Origin: JAGFIY01 sp964499285
GTDB lineage: Bacteria > Bacteroidota > Ignavibacteria > Ignavibacteriales > Melioribacteraceae
Direction: 5' to 3'
DNA: 47,946 bases
Assembly (NCBI GenBank): GCA_964499285.1
Contig: CAZCLA010000026.1
Coordinates: 1 to 47,946 of the forward strand
Shown: positions 1-8,302 of the stretch, in pieces
Numbering within the stretch: the stretch's first letter is position 1
How the letters are laid out: each line of letters opens with the position of its first letter
Translations under genes and position numbers: made by a program
Notes under the pieces: model-generated
What the model was told of the DNA's origin: nothing
Databases searched by the model: none
The model's input: only the letters and a program-made list of their open reading frames with translations

Positions 1-847
1 GGTAAGGTCCTTGAACACCATCCTGTCCTTGAAACTGATTTGTATTGAACTTTCCTCTGGAGCTTGCCAATGCTGCTGCTGCATTAAAGTTATCCAAGAT
101 TGCTTCTGCTTTCAATCCTTGTAGTTTTCTGTCAAGATATCCGAATTCGCCAATGTTTGCTTTCATATCATAATCGCCGAAAGTTCCGATAGCATTTGGA
201 TGACGAACTTCGATAAAAACTTTATCTAATTCATCCAAGCTTTCGGTATTGCCCTCGGGCTGAATGGGTGTGTTTTCGTCGGTAAGAGCGGCAACAATTT
301 CGATCTCTTGGGATAGTCTTCCCGAGAGTTGTAATCTAAGTCCGCTGTTGACAGTCAGATCACGATTTGTACCGACAGTAAATCCTCTTGTTATAGATCC
401 GCTGCGCTGAATACCTTTACCGAAGATATCATCTGAACTTAGCGATGATAAATCGGATCGCAGAATACTTATCGAATCGTTTGATGTTTCATCATATGCT
501 GTTACAAGTGTTCTGTTCCTATATTCTTTACTCAATGATAGATTTAGAGATTGATAAGAAACGAATAAACTATCAAAAATGGAATATGAAAGTGTATCGG
601 AAAGAGTAAGGAAACCGTGTTCAAAATTTATTTCATAATCATTACCGGATATCAATCTTTTCCCTACTATTACTTTTTCAGAAAATGGGACTATCGAAAT
701 TGAGCTCAACAAATATTTATTCTGAAAATTTATTTTAAATGTGTCGGTTACGCTTTTTGTTATCAATTTGTTTTGAGAATAGCTATTTGAGGCAAATGCC
801 AATATCAAAACAAAAATGAGAGAAAATATATTAGAGAATTTTTGCAA
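1..847 (-). CDS. Large exported surface/outer-membrane protein, N-terminal part (runs off the window)
   Basis: The minus strand is open from a TTG at 847 to the window edge, giving 282 codons with no stop, so the C-terminus is missing. The N-terminus reads MQKFSNIFSLIFVLILAFAS, a signal peptide with a likely cleavage after NSYSQ. The mature part contains GSITRGFTVGTNRDL, LRLQLSGRLSQEIEI, ALTDENTPIQPEGNT and GTFGDYD. I recognise this style from large uncharacterised Bacteroidota/Ignavibacteria surface proteins, but I know of no assigned function. TTG is chosen because no ATG lies between it and an in-frame stop 7 codons upstream, and a good promoter sits 31 bp upstream. It follows the permease operon on the same strand but has its own promoter. 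Confidence 0.75.
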   Translation of the reverse strand, partial: MQKFSNIFSLIFVLILAFASNSYSQNKLITKSVTDTFKINFQNKYLLSSISIVPFSEKVIVGKRLISGNDYEINFEHGFLTLSDTLSYSIFDSLFVSYQSLNLSLSKEYRNRTLVTAYDETSNDSISILRSDLSSLSSDDIFGKGIQRSGSITRGFTVGTNRDLTVNSGLRLQLSGRLSQEIEIVAALTDENTPIQPEGNTESLDELDKVFIEVRHPNAIGTFGDYDMKANIGEFGYLDRKLQGLKAEAILDNFNAAAALASSRGKFNTNQFQGQDGVQGPY

Positions 848-877
848 ATAGTTAGGAGATTTTTCTTAATTAAAGAA

Positions 878-908
878 GAAATCTAAACTGTAAGTAAATT
901 TATTACAA
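878..908 (-). promoter_or_regulatory. Bacteroidota-type promoter for the partial surface-protein gene
   Basis: Read on the minus strand, TTG (908-906) is followed after exactly 20 bp by TAGATTTC (885-878), a 7/8 match to TAnnTTTG. Transcription would start near 870, leaving a leader of about 23 nt before the TTG start at 847. The match is by eye and untested. Confidence 0.45.
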
Positions 909-943
909 GGTATTAATAAAACCGATTAAAAGCTTAATCTGCG

Positions 944-2167
944 CTATTCAAACCTAAGGGCTTCAATCGGATCAAGATTTGCGGCTTTGTATGCCGGATA
1001 CGTTCCAAAAGTGACACCTATAATTACACATAGAAGTACACCAATAATTATCCAATCCAACGGAATAGCAACCGCAGCATTGAGAAATGAACCTGCCAAA
1101 TTTCCTGCAATAACCCCGAGTATTATTCCAATGAAACCACCGATCTGTGATAAGAAGATAGCCTCAAATAAAAATTGAAAAAGAACATTTGATTTTTTTG
1201 CTCCCACTGCTTTCCGGATTCCTATTTCTTTAGTTCTTTCTGTTACCGTTACCAGCATAATATTCATTATACCGACACCGGCAGCGAGAAGTGCGATCAT
1301 GCCCACAACTATTGATCCGATGCGCGTACCTGAGGTTATATCGTTTATCTGTTCAAGTATAGATGCATTTGAAAAAATACCAAAATCGTCATCCTCCCCC
1401 GGAGGTACTTTTCTAATTATGCGCATTGCTCCCGTAGCGCGGTCAATAAGATCATCATAAGATTCTTTATTCCAAGCGGTAACTGTAATGTTTATGCTTC
1501 GGTTCCGTTTTCCATAAATGTTCTGAAAAGTAGTGATAGGTGTTACTGCAAAGTTATCCTGGCTCTGACCGAAAACCGCTCCTTGACTTTCGAGCACACC
1601 GATCACCTTAAGTTTATAACCATCTACTCTTAATTCCTTGCCAATCGGGTCTTGATATTCAAACAAAGTTTTAGCTACATCGGCGCCAAGTATGACGATT
1701 TTTTCATAACGGTGCAAATCTTTTTCGTTAAAAACTCTTCCAGAGGCAATGACCCAATTATTGTTTTCAAAAGCCTCATGGGTTGCTCCGCTGAAGGAAA
1801 CATTTGGATTGGTTTCCTTGCTCTGATACTTAAATACTTTGCCAAAATTCCATTGTTCAGCCCCAATAGATTTTGCTTCGGGCAGAAGTGTTTTCAAGCG
1901 TTCATAATGTTCAATAGTAATATCTGCTCTGTTTCTATATTTGGCTCTTGCTGAGTGCCCACCTTCGAGCATAACGGGAAATTTTTGAATCTGAAATGTA
2001 TTTTTTCCAAGCTGTGAAACTCCGGATTCTATGCTGTTCTGAAGCATTTCGATGACTGTACTGATGGTAATAATTGAAAAAATCCCCACAACAATTCCCA
2101 AAATTGTAAGCGAGGATCTTAACTTATTTACTCGAAGTGAGCTTAAAGCGAGTCTTAAAATTTCCAT
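944..2167 (-). CDS. MacB-family ABC transporter permease (third of three)
   Basis: A 407-residue inner-membrane permease of the MacB/FtsX type. It has an N-terminal transmembrane segment (LTILGIVVGIFSIITISTV, about residues 20-38), a large periplasmic MacB-like core domain (about 45-275), and three C-terminal membrane segments around the conserved ERTKEIGIRKAVGAK cytoplasmic loop. It lacks an ATPase domain, so it must use the ATPase encoded at 4688-5413. It is the last gene of the operon, 34 bp after the preceding permease. It is a close paralogue of that permease, with near-identical stretches such as GVTFGTYPAYKAANLDPI, so a tandem duplication is likely. The substrate is unknown; MacB-type systems move peptides, siderophores, macrolides or lipoproteins by a periplasmic mechanotransmission cycle. 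Confidence 0.9.
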   Translation of the reverse strand: MEILRLALSSLRVNKLRSSLTILGIVVGIFSIITISTVIEMLQNSIESGVSQLGKNTFQIQKFPVMLEGGHSARAKYRNRADITIEHYERLKTLLPEAKSIGAEQWNFGKVFKYQSKETNPNVSFSGATHEAFENNNWVIASGRVFNEKDLHRYEKIVILGADVAKTLFEYQDPIGKELRVDGYKLKVIGVLESQGAVFGQSQDNFAVTPITTFQNIYGKRNRSINITVTAWNKESYDDLIDRATGAMRIIRKVPPGEDDDFGIFSNASILEQINDITSGTRIGSIVVGMIALLAAGVGIMNIMLVTVTERTKEIGIRKAVGAKKSNVLFQFLFEAIFLSQIGGFIGIILGVIAGNLAGSFLNAAVAIPLDWIIIGVLLCVIIGVTFGTYPAYKAANLDPIEALRFE

Positions 2168-2201
2168 TTATAACACTATTTTAGTTTCCCCATCATTTCA
2201 A

Positions 2202-3434
2202 CTATTCGTATCTTAACGCATCAATGGGATCCAAATTAGCAGCCTTATATGCCGGATAAGTACCAAAAGTAACGCCTATAGCAACACATAATGTTACTCC
2301 AATCACGATCCAATCAATTGGAACAACAGCTGCAGCCTGCAGAAAACTGCCTGCAATGTTTCCGACCAGAACACCAAGAAAAATACCAACTAATCCACCC
2401 AAAATCGACAGTGTTATTGCTTCCACCAAAAATTGAGTCAGAATGTTCTTTCTCTTTGCCCCGATTGCTTTCCTAATTCCAATTTCCTTTGTTCTCTCAG
2501 TCACCGATACAAGCATAATGTTCATAATACCAATTCCCGCGGCAAGCAGAGCAATGCCTGCAACAACGAACGCACCAATTCTGACGCCGGCAGTTGTATC
2601 ATTAATTTGATCGAGTATAGCTTGGTTCGTTCTTATTGTAAAATCATCAGGTTCACCTGGGGGAACTTTTCTTATGGTTCTAAAATGACCAGTAGCAATT
2701 TCAATTAGCTCTTCATAATCCTCTTTTCCGAAGGAAGAAACAGTGACGTTGATGCTGTTGTTCCGCTTCCCATAAAAATTTTGGAATGTTGAAAGAGGCA
2801 TAAGAGCAAAATTATCCTGACTCTGTCCGAAAAATGCTCCTTGACTTTCCAGCACCCCAATTACTTTAAGCTTGTGTCCGTCAACTTTTACTTCTTTGCC
2901 GATAGGATCCTCAAACGGGAACAATGTTTTTGCAACATCCGCTCCAAGAACTATCATCCTCTCGCTTCGTTCCAAATCGCGATAATTATATTCTCTCCCA
3001 TCACCAACTGTCCATCCGTTATTTGCAAATGCTTCAGGCGTAGTACCGGATAAACTGACATTAGGATTTGTCTCTTTATTACCGTACTCAAACCGTTTGC
3101 CGAATCCCCACTGTTCGGCTCCAACTGCTTTTGCGGCTGTTAAAGATTCCTTAAGTCTATAAAATTCTTCCAGAGTAATATCGCTTCTATTCCGCATCAA
3201 CTTCAAGCGTTCTTGCCGCGACATTTGCACAATGGGCCACTTTTGAATCTGGAAAACATTTTTCCCTAAAGCAGAAACTCCATCCTCGATGCTTGATTGA
3301 AGCATACTAATGACTGTGCTAATAGAAATTATGGAAAAAATCCCAACGATTATTCCCAGCATAGTTAATGTTGAACGCAATCTATTAGCGTGTAACGAAG
3401 TCATAGCGACTTTTACAGTTTCGGTTATTTTCAT
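2202..3434 (-). CDS. MacB-family ABC transporter permease (second of three)
   Basis: A 410-residue permease with the same plan as its neighbours: one N-terminal membrane helix (about residues 21-42), a periplasmic domain with LGADVAKTLFPFEDPIGKEV, and three C-terminal helices flanking ERTKEIGIRKAIGAK. The ATG overlaps the stop of the upstream permease by one base (TAATG), so the two are translationally coupled. By eye well over half of its residues match the downstream 407-residue paralogue, while the upstream 412-residue permease is clearly more distant. No ATPase domain is present. Together with the other permeases it could form homo- or heterodimers on a shared ATPase, as LolC/LolE do; which pairing occurs cannot be seen from sequence. 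Confidence 0.9.
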   Translation of the reverse strand: MKITETVKVAMTSLHANRLRSTLTMLGIIVGIFSIISISTVISMLQSSIEDGVSALGKNVFQIQKWPIVQMSRQERLKLMRNRSDITLEEFYRLKESLTAAKAVGAEQWGFGKRFEYGNKETNPNVSLSGTTPEAFANNGWTVGDGREYNYRDLERSERMIVLGADVAKTLFPFEDPIGKEVKVDGHKLKVIGVLESQGAFFGQSQDNFALMPLSTFQNFYGKRNNSINVTVSSFGKEDYEELIEIATGHFRTIRKVPPGEPDDFTIRTNQAILDQINDTTAGVRIGAFVVAGIALLAAGIGIMNIMLVSVTERTKEIGIRKAIGAKRKNILTQFLVEAITLSILGGLVGIFLGVLVGNIAGSFLQAAAVVPIDWIVIGVTLCVAIGVTFGTYPAYKAANLDPIDALRYE

Positions 3435-4672
3435 TATTCATACCTCAATGCGTCAACAGGGTCCATCTTTGCAGCGGTATAAGCGGGAGCAAATCCCGAT
3501 AGTACTCCTGTCAATATCGAAATTATTATTGCAAGAAATACTGCATCAATTTGAACTGCTGTCGGCAGAAATTGATTGATAATAAAACTAGTGAGAACAG
3601 CTAAACCTAATCCGATTGTTCCTCCTAAAAGACAAATAACCGCCGATTCCGAAATAAACTGCCCGAGTATTGTACGCCTCTTAGCGCCAATTGCTTTTCG
3701 GATTCCAATTTCTTTTGTTCTTTCTTTAACCGAAACGAACATAATATTCATAATACCAATTGCCCCAACGAAAAGTGAAAGTCCAGTAATAAATAATCCT
3801 GCAATTTGTATAACACCTATCGTGCTATTGATTTCGGACAACAGCCCTTCTTGTTGATTGATTGAAAAGTCGTCGGGCTGATCATAAGACAATCCTCGAA
3901 CGCGGCGCATAATACCTATGGCTTCTTCCTTAACGGGTTCAACCATAGTACTGTTTGGTGCGCGGACGTTTATTGTAATGCTACCGAAAGATTCTCTCTG
4001 AAGATATTTAAAAACAAATCCTATTGGGACAAAAACTTGATTATCGGGATTGAAATTTCCCATAACCCAGCTTCCTTGTTCCTCAAGGATGCCGACGACC
4101 TTCAATTTTTGACCTTTCACCCGCACATAATTTCCTAAACCATTTTCCTGCGGAAACAATTTCTTATATACTTCGCTGCCTAAAACTATTACGTTTCTGT
4201 TTCCGTTGCTTTCAAGCTCATTGAAAAATCTACCTTCCGCCATAACCAAGTTAGTTGTTTCCATATAATTGAAGGTGGTGCCGGTAATATTTATAAATTC
4301 TAAGGCTTTGTCTTCATGTTTTACGGTTTCTCTAGAAAACATACTTGGTGCAACTGCAAGAGGAAGTTCGGCAAGGTTTACAAATCTTTCATAATCCTCC
4401 ATGTCAAGATTTTTTCTGTTTCTTAATTCCCACCAAGGAGTGTCGTTAGTAAACCATGCCCATTTATCTATATAAAGATTATCCGATCCCAAAGACGAGA
4501 CACCGTTCTGGAACGCAAGATCAATCCCTTTAATAGCAGTGGACATCGTAACCACCGCCCAGACTCCAATGATTATTCCCAGAGTTGTCAGGATTGATCT
4601 CACCTTATTTGCTCTTATAGCTCTAAAGGAGATTAACAATCCCTCTTTCAACTCAAACATATATGAATTCAT
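3434..4672 (-). CDS. MacB-family ABC transporter permease (first of three, divergent)
   Basis: A 412-residue MacB/FtsX-type permease with an N-terminal helix (ILTTLGIIIGVWAVVTMSTA), a periplasmic domain of about 230 residues, and C-terminal helices around ERTKEIGIRKAIGAKRR. It starts 15 bp after the ATPase gene and its stop overlaps the next permease start (TAATG). It shares the family ending APAYTAAKMDPVDALRYE but is much less similar to the two downstream permeases than they are to each other. It could be the older partner of the system, with the downstream pair arising later by duplication; this is an inference. Confidence 0.9.
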   Translation of the reverse strand: MNSYMFELKEGLLISFRAIRANKVRSILTTLGIIIGVWAVVTMSTAIKGIDLAFQNGVSSLGSDNLYIDKWAWFTNDTPWWELRNRKNLDMEDYERFVNLAELPLAVAPSMFSRETVKHEDKALEFINITGTTFNYMETTNLVMAEGRFFNELESNGNRNVIVLGSEVYKKLFPQENGLGNYVRVKGQKLKVVGILEEQGSWVMGNFNPDNQVFVPIGFVFKYLQRESFGSITINVRAPNSTMVEPVKEEAIGIMRRVRGLSYDQPDDFSINQQEGLLSEINSTIGVIQIAGLFITGLSLFVGAIGIMNIMFVSVKERTKEIGIRKAIGAKRRTILGQFISESAVICLLGGTIGLGLAVLTSFIINQFLPTAVQIDAVFLAIIISILTGVLSGFAPAYTAAKMDPVDALRYE

Positions 4673-4687
4673 AGATGCATCCTCTCT

Positions 4688-5413
4688 TTAAGATTGCAGC
4701 GAAATACCGTTACTTTTTGTTTCAACTCTATTCGAAACCGGCGTATCGCTTTCGATTAAACCGTCTCTTATTCTTATGATTCTTGCAGCGTGTTCGGCAA
4801 TATACTCTTCGTGTGTAACAAGAATAATAGTATTTCCCTGTTGATGTAGAAGATGAAAAAGGTGCATTATATCTTCACCGGTTTTGGTATCAAGGTTTCC
4901 CGTGGGTTCATCGGCAAGAATTATCGATGGATCGGTAACAAGTGCTCGTGCAATCGCTACTCTTTGTCTTTGTCCTCCAGAAAGTTCGTTCGGCTTATGA
5001 TCCATTCTATCACCTAGTCCAACCTGTTCAAGTGCTTCCTTAGCTCTTTCTCTTCTTGTATGATAAGGAATTCCTGAGTATATCAACGGAAGCTCTACAT
5101 TATGCAAAGCATCGGAGCGCGGAAGTAAATTAAAAGTTTGAAACACAAAACCTATTTGTCTATTTCTGATTACAGCAAGTTCATTATCGTTCATGTCACT
5201 GACATTTACGCCAGTAAATTCGTAGAGACCCTTAGTCGGTGTATCCAAGCATCCCAAAATATTCATCAATGTAGATTTACCTGAACCTGAAGGACCCATG
5301 ATTGCAACGTATTCGTTTTTATCGATCTTGAGGGATACATCGGCTAAAGCATGAACTTCTTCAGAACCAACTTGATAAATTTTTGCAATATGTTCTATGT
5401 TAATAATATTCAT
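4688..5413 (-). CDS. MacB/LolD-type ABC transporter ATPase
   Basis: A 241-residue ATP-binding subunit. The Walker A motif GPSGSGKST is at residues 40-48, the Q-loop in FVFQTFNLLPRS near 92, the signature LSGGQRQR at 144-151, Walker B IILADEP at 164-170, and the switch histidine at H201. The sequence is typical of the MacB/LolD/YknY subfamily. All catalytic motifs are intact. It lies 15 bp after the adaptor gene and 15 bp before the first permease, and it is the only ATPase in the operon, so it probably powers all three permeases. Confidence 0.95.
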   Translation of the reverse strand: MNIINIEHIAKIYQVGSEEVHALADVSLKIDKNEYVAIMGPSGSGKSTLMNILGCLDTPTKGLYEFTGVNVSDMNDNELAVIRNRQIGFVFQTFNLLPRSDALHNVELPLIYSGIPYHTRRERAKEALEQVGLGDRMDHKPNELSGGQRQRVAIARALVTDPSIILADEPTGNLDTKTGEDIMHLFHLLHQQGNTIILVTHEEYIAEHAARIIRIRDGLIESDTPVSNRVETKSNGISLQS

Positions 5414-5427
5414 GTTTTATCCGTTAT

Positions 5428-6744
5428 TTAATTTTCACTAACCGGTTCTTTGCTTGTAGATCCACTTCCTTTTCTAACCGAGACATTTTTACCGTCTTCC
5501 AAATCTTTGGAGATTGCACGGTACGGACCACTTACGATTTTTTCCCCACCTGAAAGTCCTTCCATTATTTCGACATAATTATCGTCGCTTATCCCTGTTC
5601 TGACTTTTACTTGTTTTACCGAATTATTATCAACCACGAAAACAACTTCGTCCGATTTTTTAGTTTTTCCGTTTGTTTTTGAATTGTCAGAAACCGCAAT
5701 GACGCCGTTTCCTTCTTCTTCATTCGGCTGTTCTTCAACTTGAGGCTTTTCAACTCTAGCAGTAACGCTTTGAATTGGAACTGAAAGTACGTCAAAACGT
5801 GTTTCTGTCTGAATATCCGAATCGCAAGACATTCCCGGTCTAATATTTTGATCGGGGTCCAGCAATCTAATCTTTACCTCAAAGTTAACTACCTCGTTTT
5901 GTGTACCAAGACCTGTCGTTTTTGCACTATTGGCTATTTGAGTAACTGTACCTAAAAACATTTTATCTTGGAAGGCATCAATCTCAACTTTTGCCGTATC
6001 ACCAATTGAGATAAGTACTACATCGTTCTCATCGACTTCGACTTGAGCCTCGATTTTGCTTAAGTCTGCTACTGTCATTAAATGTGTTCCTTGACTGAAC
6101 GAACTTCCCAGAACACGTTCGCTCAATTCAACGTTCAATGCAATTATAGTACCGTCAATTGGAGAATATATAGCAGTTTTTTCGAGCTCGACTTCAGCAT
6201 CGTTATAACTTTCTGTAGCTTGCATAACTTGTGCTTTTTCCGCTTCGTATTGCCCTTGACTTTGCAGGAACAATGCCTCGGAAGATTCAAGTTCTTTATC
6301 ACTTACTAAGCCTTTTTCATATAATCCTTTTATACGTTCGTATTCTAATTTAACCTGATTAAGAGCTGCTTCTCTTACTTTTAAACCTGCTTTTGAAGCT
6401 TCGAGACTAGCGCGTGCGCGGTTTCTTCTTGCAATATATTGTTCAGGTTTAAGTCTTATCAGAAGTTGACCCTTCTTTACAATATCGCCTTCCTCAACGG
6501 GCAGATCAACGATCTCCCCCGTAACTTCCGGACGAAGTTCAACCTGAAATTCAGGATTAATCTTTCCGGTTGCGGTGACCACTTGAGTAATGGTTCTTGA
6601 TGTAACCTCTTCTGTTTGTACTGTAATTATCTCTTCTTTATCACCGCTGAAAGCTAGAAGACCTACAACTACAATCAGCAGTAACACTATTCCACCTAAG
6701 ATAAATACTTTCTTTTTAGATTTTTTGGATTTCCCTTTCCCCAT
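5428..6744 (-). CDS. MacA-like periplasmic adaptor (HlyD/RND adaptor family)
   Basis: A 438-residue membrane fusion protein. A lysine-rich N-terminus (KGKSKKSKKK) precedes one membrane anchor (about residues 15-30). Then come a lipoyl/biotinyl-type hairpin (VELRPEVTGEIVDLPVEEGDIVKKGQLL), a coiled-coil helical hairpin (about 105-195), the returning lipoyl half (IYSPIDGTIIALNVELSERV), a beta-barrel domain, and a membrane-proximal domain. An acidic, low-complexity insert near residues 330-365 (VEEQPNEEEGNG) is unusual for the family. It should bridge the permeases to the TolC-like channel encoded 30 bp upstream. The start is followed directly by the basic stretch and fits the operon spacing. Confidence 0.92.
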   Translation of the reverse strand: MGKGKSKKSKKKVFILGGIVLLLIVVVGLLAFSGDKEEIITVQTEEVTSRTITQVVTATGKINPEFQVELRPEVTGEIVDLPVEEGDIVKKGQLLIRLKPEQYIARRNRARASLEASKAGLKVREAALNQVKLEYERIKGLYEKGLVSDKELESSEALFLQSQGQYEAEKAQVMQATESYNDAEVELEKTAIYSPIDGTIIALNVELSERVLGSSFSQGTHLMTVADLSKIEAQVEVDENDVVLISIGDTAKVEIDAFQDKMFLGTVTQIANSAKTTGLGTQNEVVNFEVKIRLLDPDQNIRPGMSCDSDIQTETRFDVLSVPIQSVTARVEKPQVEEQPNEEEGNGVIAVSDNSKTNGKTKKSDEVVFVVDNNSVKQVKVRTGISDDNYVEIMEGLSGGEKIVSGPYRAISKDLEDGKNVSVRKGSGSTSKEPVSEN

Positions 6745-6774
6745 TATATATATCTCCTTTAACTGTTTCCTTTA

Positions 6775-8124
6775 TTAATTTTCATAACGAGTAAAATCAA
6801 GTTTTCCGAGGTAATTGAGGAGTCTTTCCCTCGAAATATGATAATTGAACTCGGCATCAATTCTTCCACGCTGAGCTTCTTGATAGTCCCGGTTAGATTG
6901 CAGAACATCCAGTATAGTTGCTGAACCGAGGTTGTATCTTTCTTGAGCAATTCTTCTGTTTTCACTTGCAGCATCAACGTTTTTACTGCTGACATCCAAA
7001 CCTTTCATTGCCGCTATCAAATTCAAGTATCCTTGTTTAACCTGAACTTTTATGTTTCTCTCAAGAACTAATAAATCTTCTTCAGCATTTTTTGCAGAAA
7101 TTTCTGCATACTGAATTGCGTTCTCTGTGTTCCAACCGTTGAACAGATTCCAGCTTAAGGTTAAACCGAGGCTATAAACCTTTCTATCGAACAATTTTCC
7201 GGGTTCGGTTGCGGATGTAGAAAATCCATAATCGCCGGACAAGCTTGGAAATAATCCGCCCATTGCGCTTGTAATTCTCGAATCGCGGCTTGCGAGTGTA
7301 AGCATTTGAGCTTTATAATCTTTTCTATCATTAAGAGCTTGCTCAACTTTTTGTTCCAAGTTTTTGTAATCCGACAGCAGCTGCTCAGAACTTTGTGCTT
7401 CGAAGCTCGGCATCTCATATATGTAATCTTCCAAAACATCCAGTGCCAGATAAGTAATCAGAGTATTCTTTGCGACATCAAGCATGTTTTCTGCCTCGAT
7501 AAGACTTAACTCTGCATTGCCTAACTGCACCTGCTGATTGTAAACATCTGCCAGAGGCACAGAACCCAGACTATTCATAGCTTCGACCGTCTCGAAAAAC
7601 TTTTGATTGTAAACAAGATTTTCTTTTCTAACTTCGACGAGAGCTTGTGCTGCGAGAATATTATAATAATACTCAGAAGTTTGAGCGATAATATCTTCTT
7701 TTAATCTATCCAAACTAAATTTAGCTGCTTCAAGATCATTTTTACTTGCTTCAAGATTTGCATAGTTGGTCAAGCCATTAAATAATGTGATTCCGCCGCC
7801 TGCCCTCAGTGAATAATTCCGAGTATCGTAGCTGCTTTCGGGAACATCTTCCAGATTACCCAAGAAGTTGACCTGCTGTCCTCCGGCATCCTGAGTTTTT
7901 GACCAGCTCCAGCCACCCGAAACTCCAAGAGAAGGAAGAAATCCGCCGTATGCACTTTTTACATCCGATTTATTTCCCATTAAATTATTATAACTTTTAG
8001 CCAGTGTTGAATTTCTTTGAAGAGCTATGCTTATTGCATCTTCCAACGTTAGTTTTTTCTGTGCGATAACAGTAGAACTAATCGAAATAGCTATTATCAA
8101 GATTAAGCTAAAATATTTTTTCAT
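6775..8124 (-). CDS. TolC-family outer-membrane channel
   Basis: A 449-residue outer-membrane efflux protein with a signal peptide (YFSLILIIAISISSTVIAQ, cleavage near residue 21). The two repeated halves are visible: KLTLEDAISIALQRNSTLAKS near the start, and the second half with SLGLTLSWNLFNGW and the C-terminal RRIAQERYNLGSATILDVLQSNRDYQ, which is typical of the coiled-coil barrel. The length matches the family. It is the first gene of the six-gene operon that continues with the adaptor, the ATPase and three permeases, so the operon encodes a complete trans-envelope exporter. Confidence 0.93.
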   Translation of the reverse strand: MKKYFSLILIIAISISSTVIAQKKLTLEDAISIALQRNSTLAKSYNNLMGNKSDVKSAYGGFLPSLGVSGGWSWSKTQDAGGQQVNFLGNLEDVPESSYDTRNYSLRAGGGITLFNGLTNYANLEASKNDLEAAKFSLDRLKEDIIAQTSEYYYNILAAQALVEVRKENLVYNQKFFETVEAMNSLGSVPLADVYNQQVQLGNAELSLIEAENMLDVAKNTLITYLALDVLEDYIYEMPSFEAQSSEQLLSDYKNLEQKVEQALNDRKDYKAQMLTLASRDSRITSAMGGLFPSLSGDYGFSTSATEPGKLFDRKVYSLGLTLSWNLFNGWNTENAIQYAEISAKNAEEDLLVLERNIKVQVKQGYLNLIAAMKGLDVSSKNVDAASENRRIAQERYNLGSATILDVLQSNRDYQEAQRGRIDAEFNYHISRERLLNYLGKLDFTRYEN

Positions 8125-8171
8125 TTTTACTCCTTAAGTCGCTCAAAAATTGTAATTCCCGCAAAACTTTC

Positions 8172-8190
8172 AACCGTTTGACGTACGGTT
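8172..8190. promoter_or_regulatory. Inverted repeat upstream of the MacAB-TolC-like operon (possible operator)
   Basis: AACCGT (8172-8177) and ACGGTT (8185-8190) form a perfect 6-bp inverted repeat around TTGACGT. The flanks also resemble each other (GCAAAA at 8161 and GCAAAA at 8193). It lies about 50-65 bp upstream of the tolC-like start at 8124, where an operator would sit. No regulator gene is adjacent, and I could not place a convincing promoter beside it. Confidence 0.3.
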
Positions 8191-8302
8191 TCGCAAAAAA
8201 GTTACAACTTGGCGATTATTTTTTTATCAGAAATTTTGATTTCATTACTTTTGAGACAATTTTTTATATAAAGATATTCCAATGGATATTAAAATACTGT
8301 AG

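Noticed and set aside
1652..1954. 100-codon open frame on the plus strand inside the 407-residue permease gene
   Set aside because: It is antisense to a clear permease gene and has no recognisable protein content.
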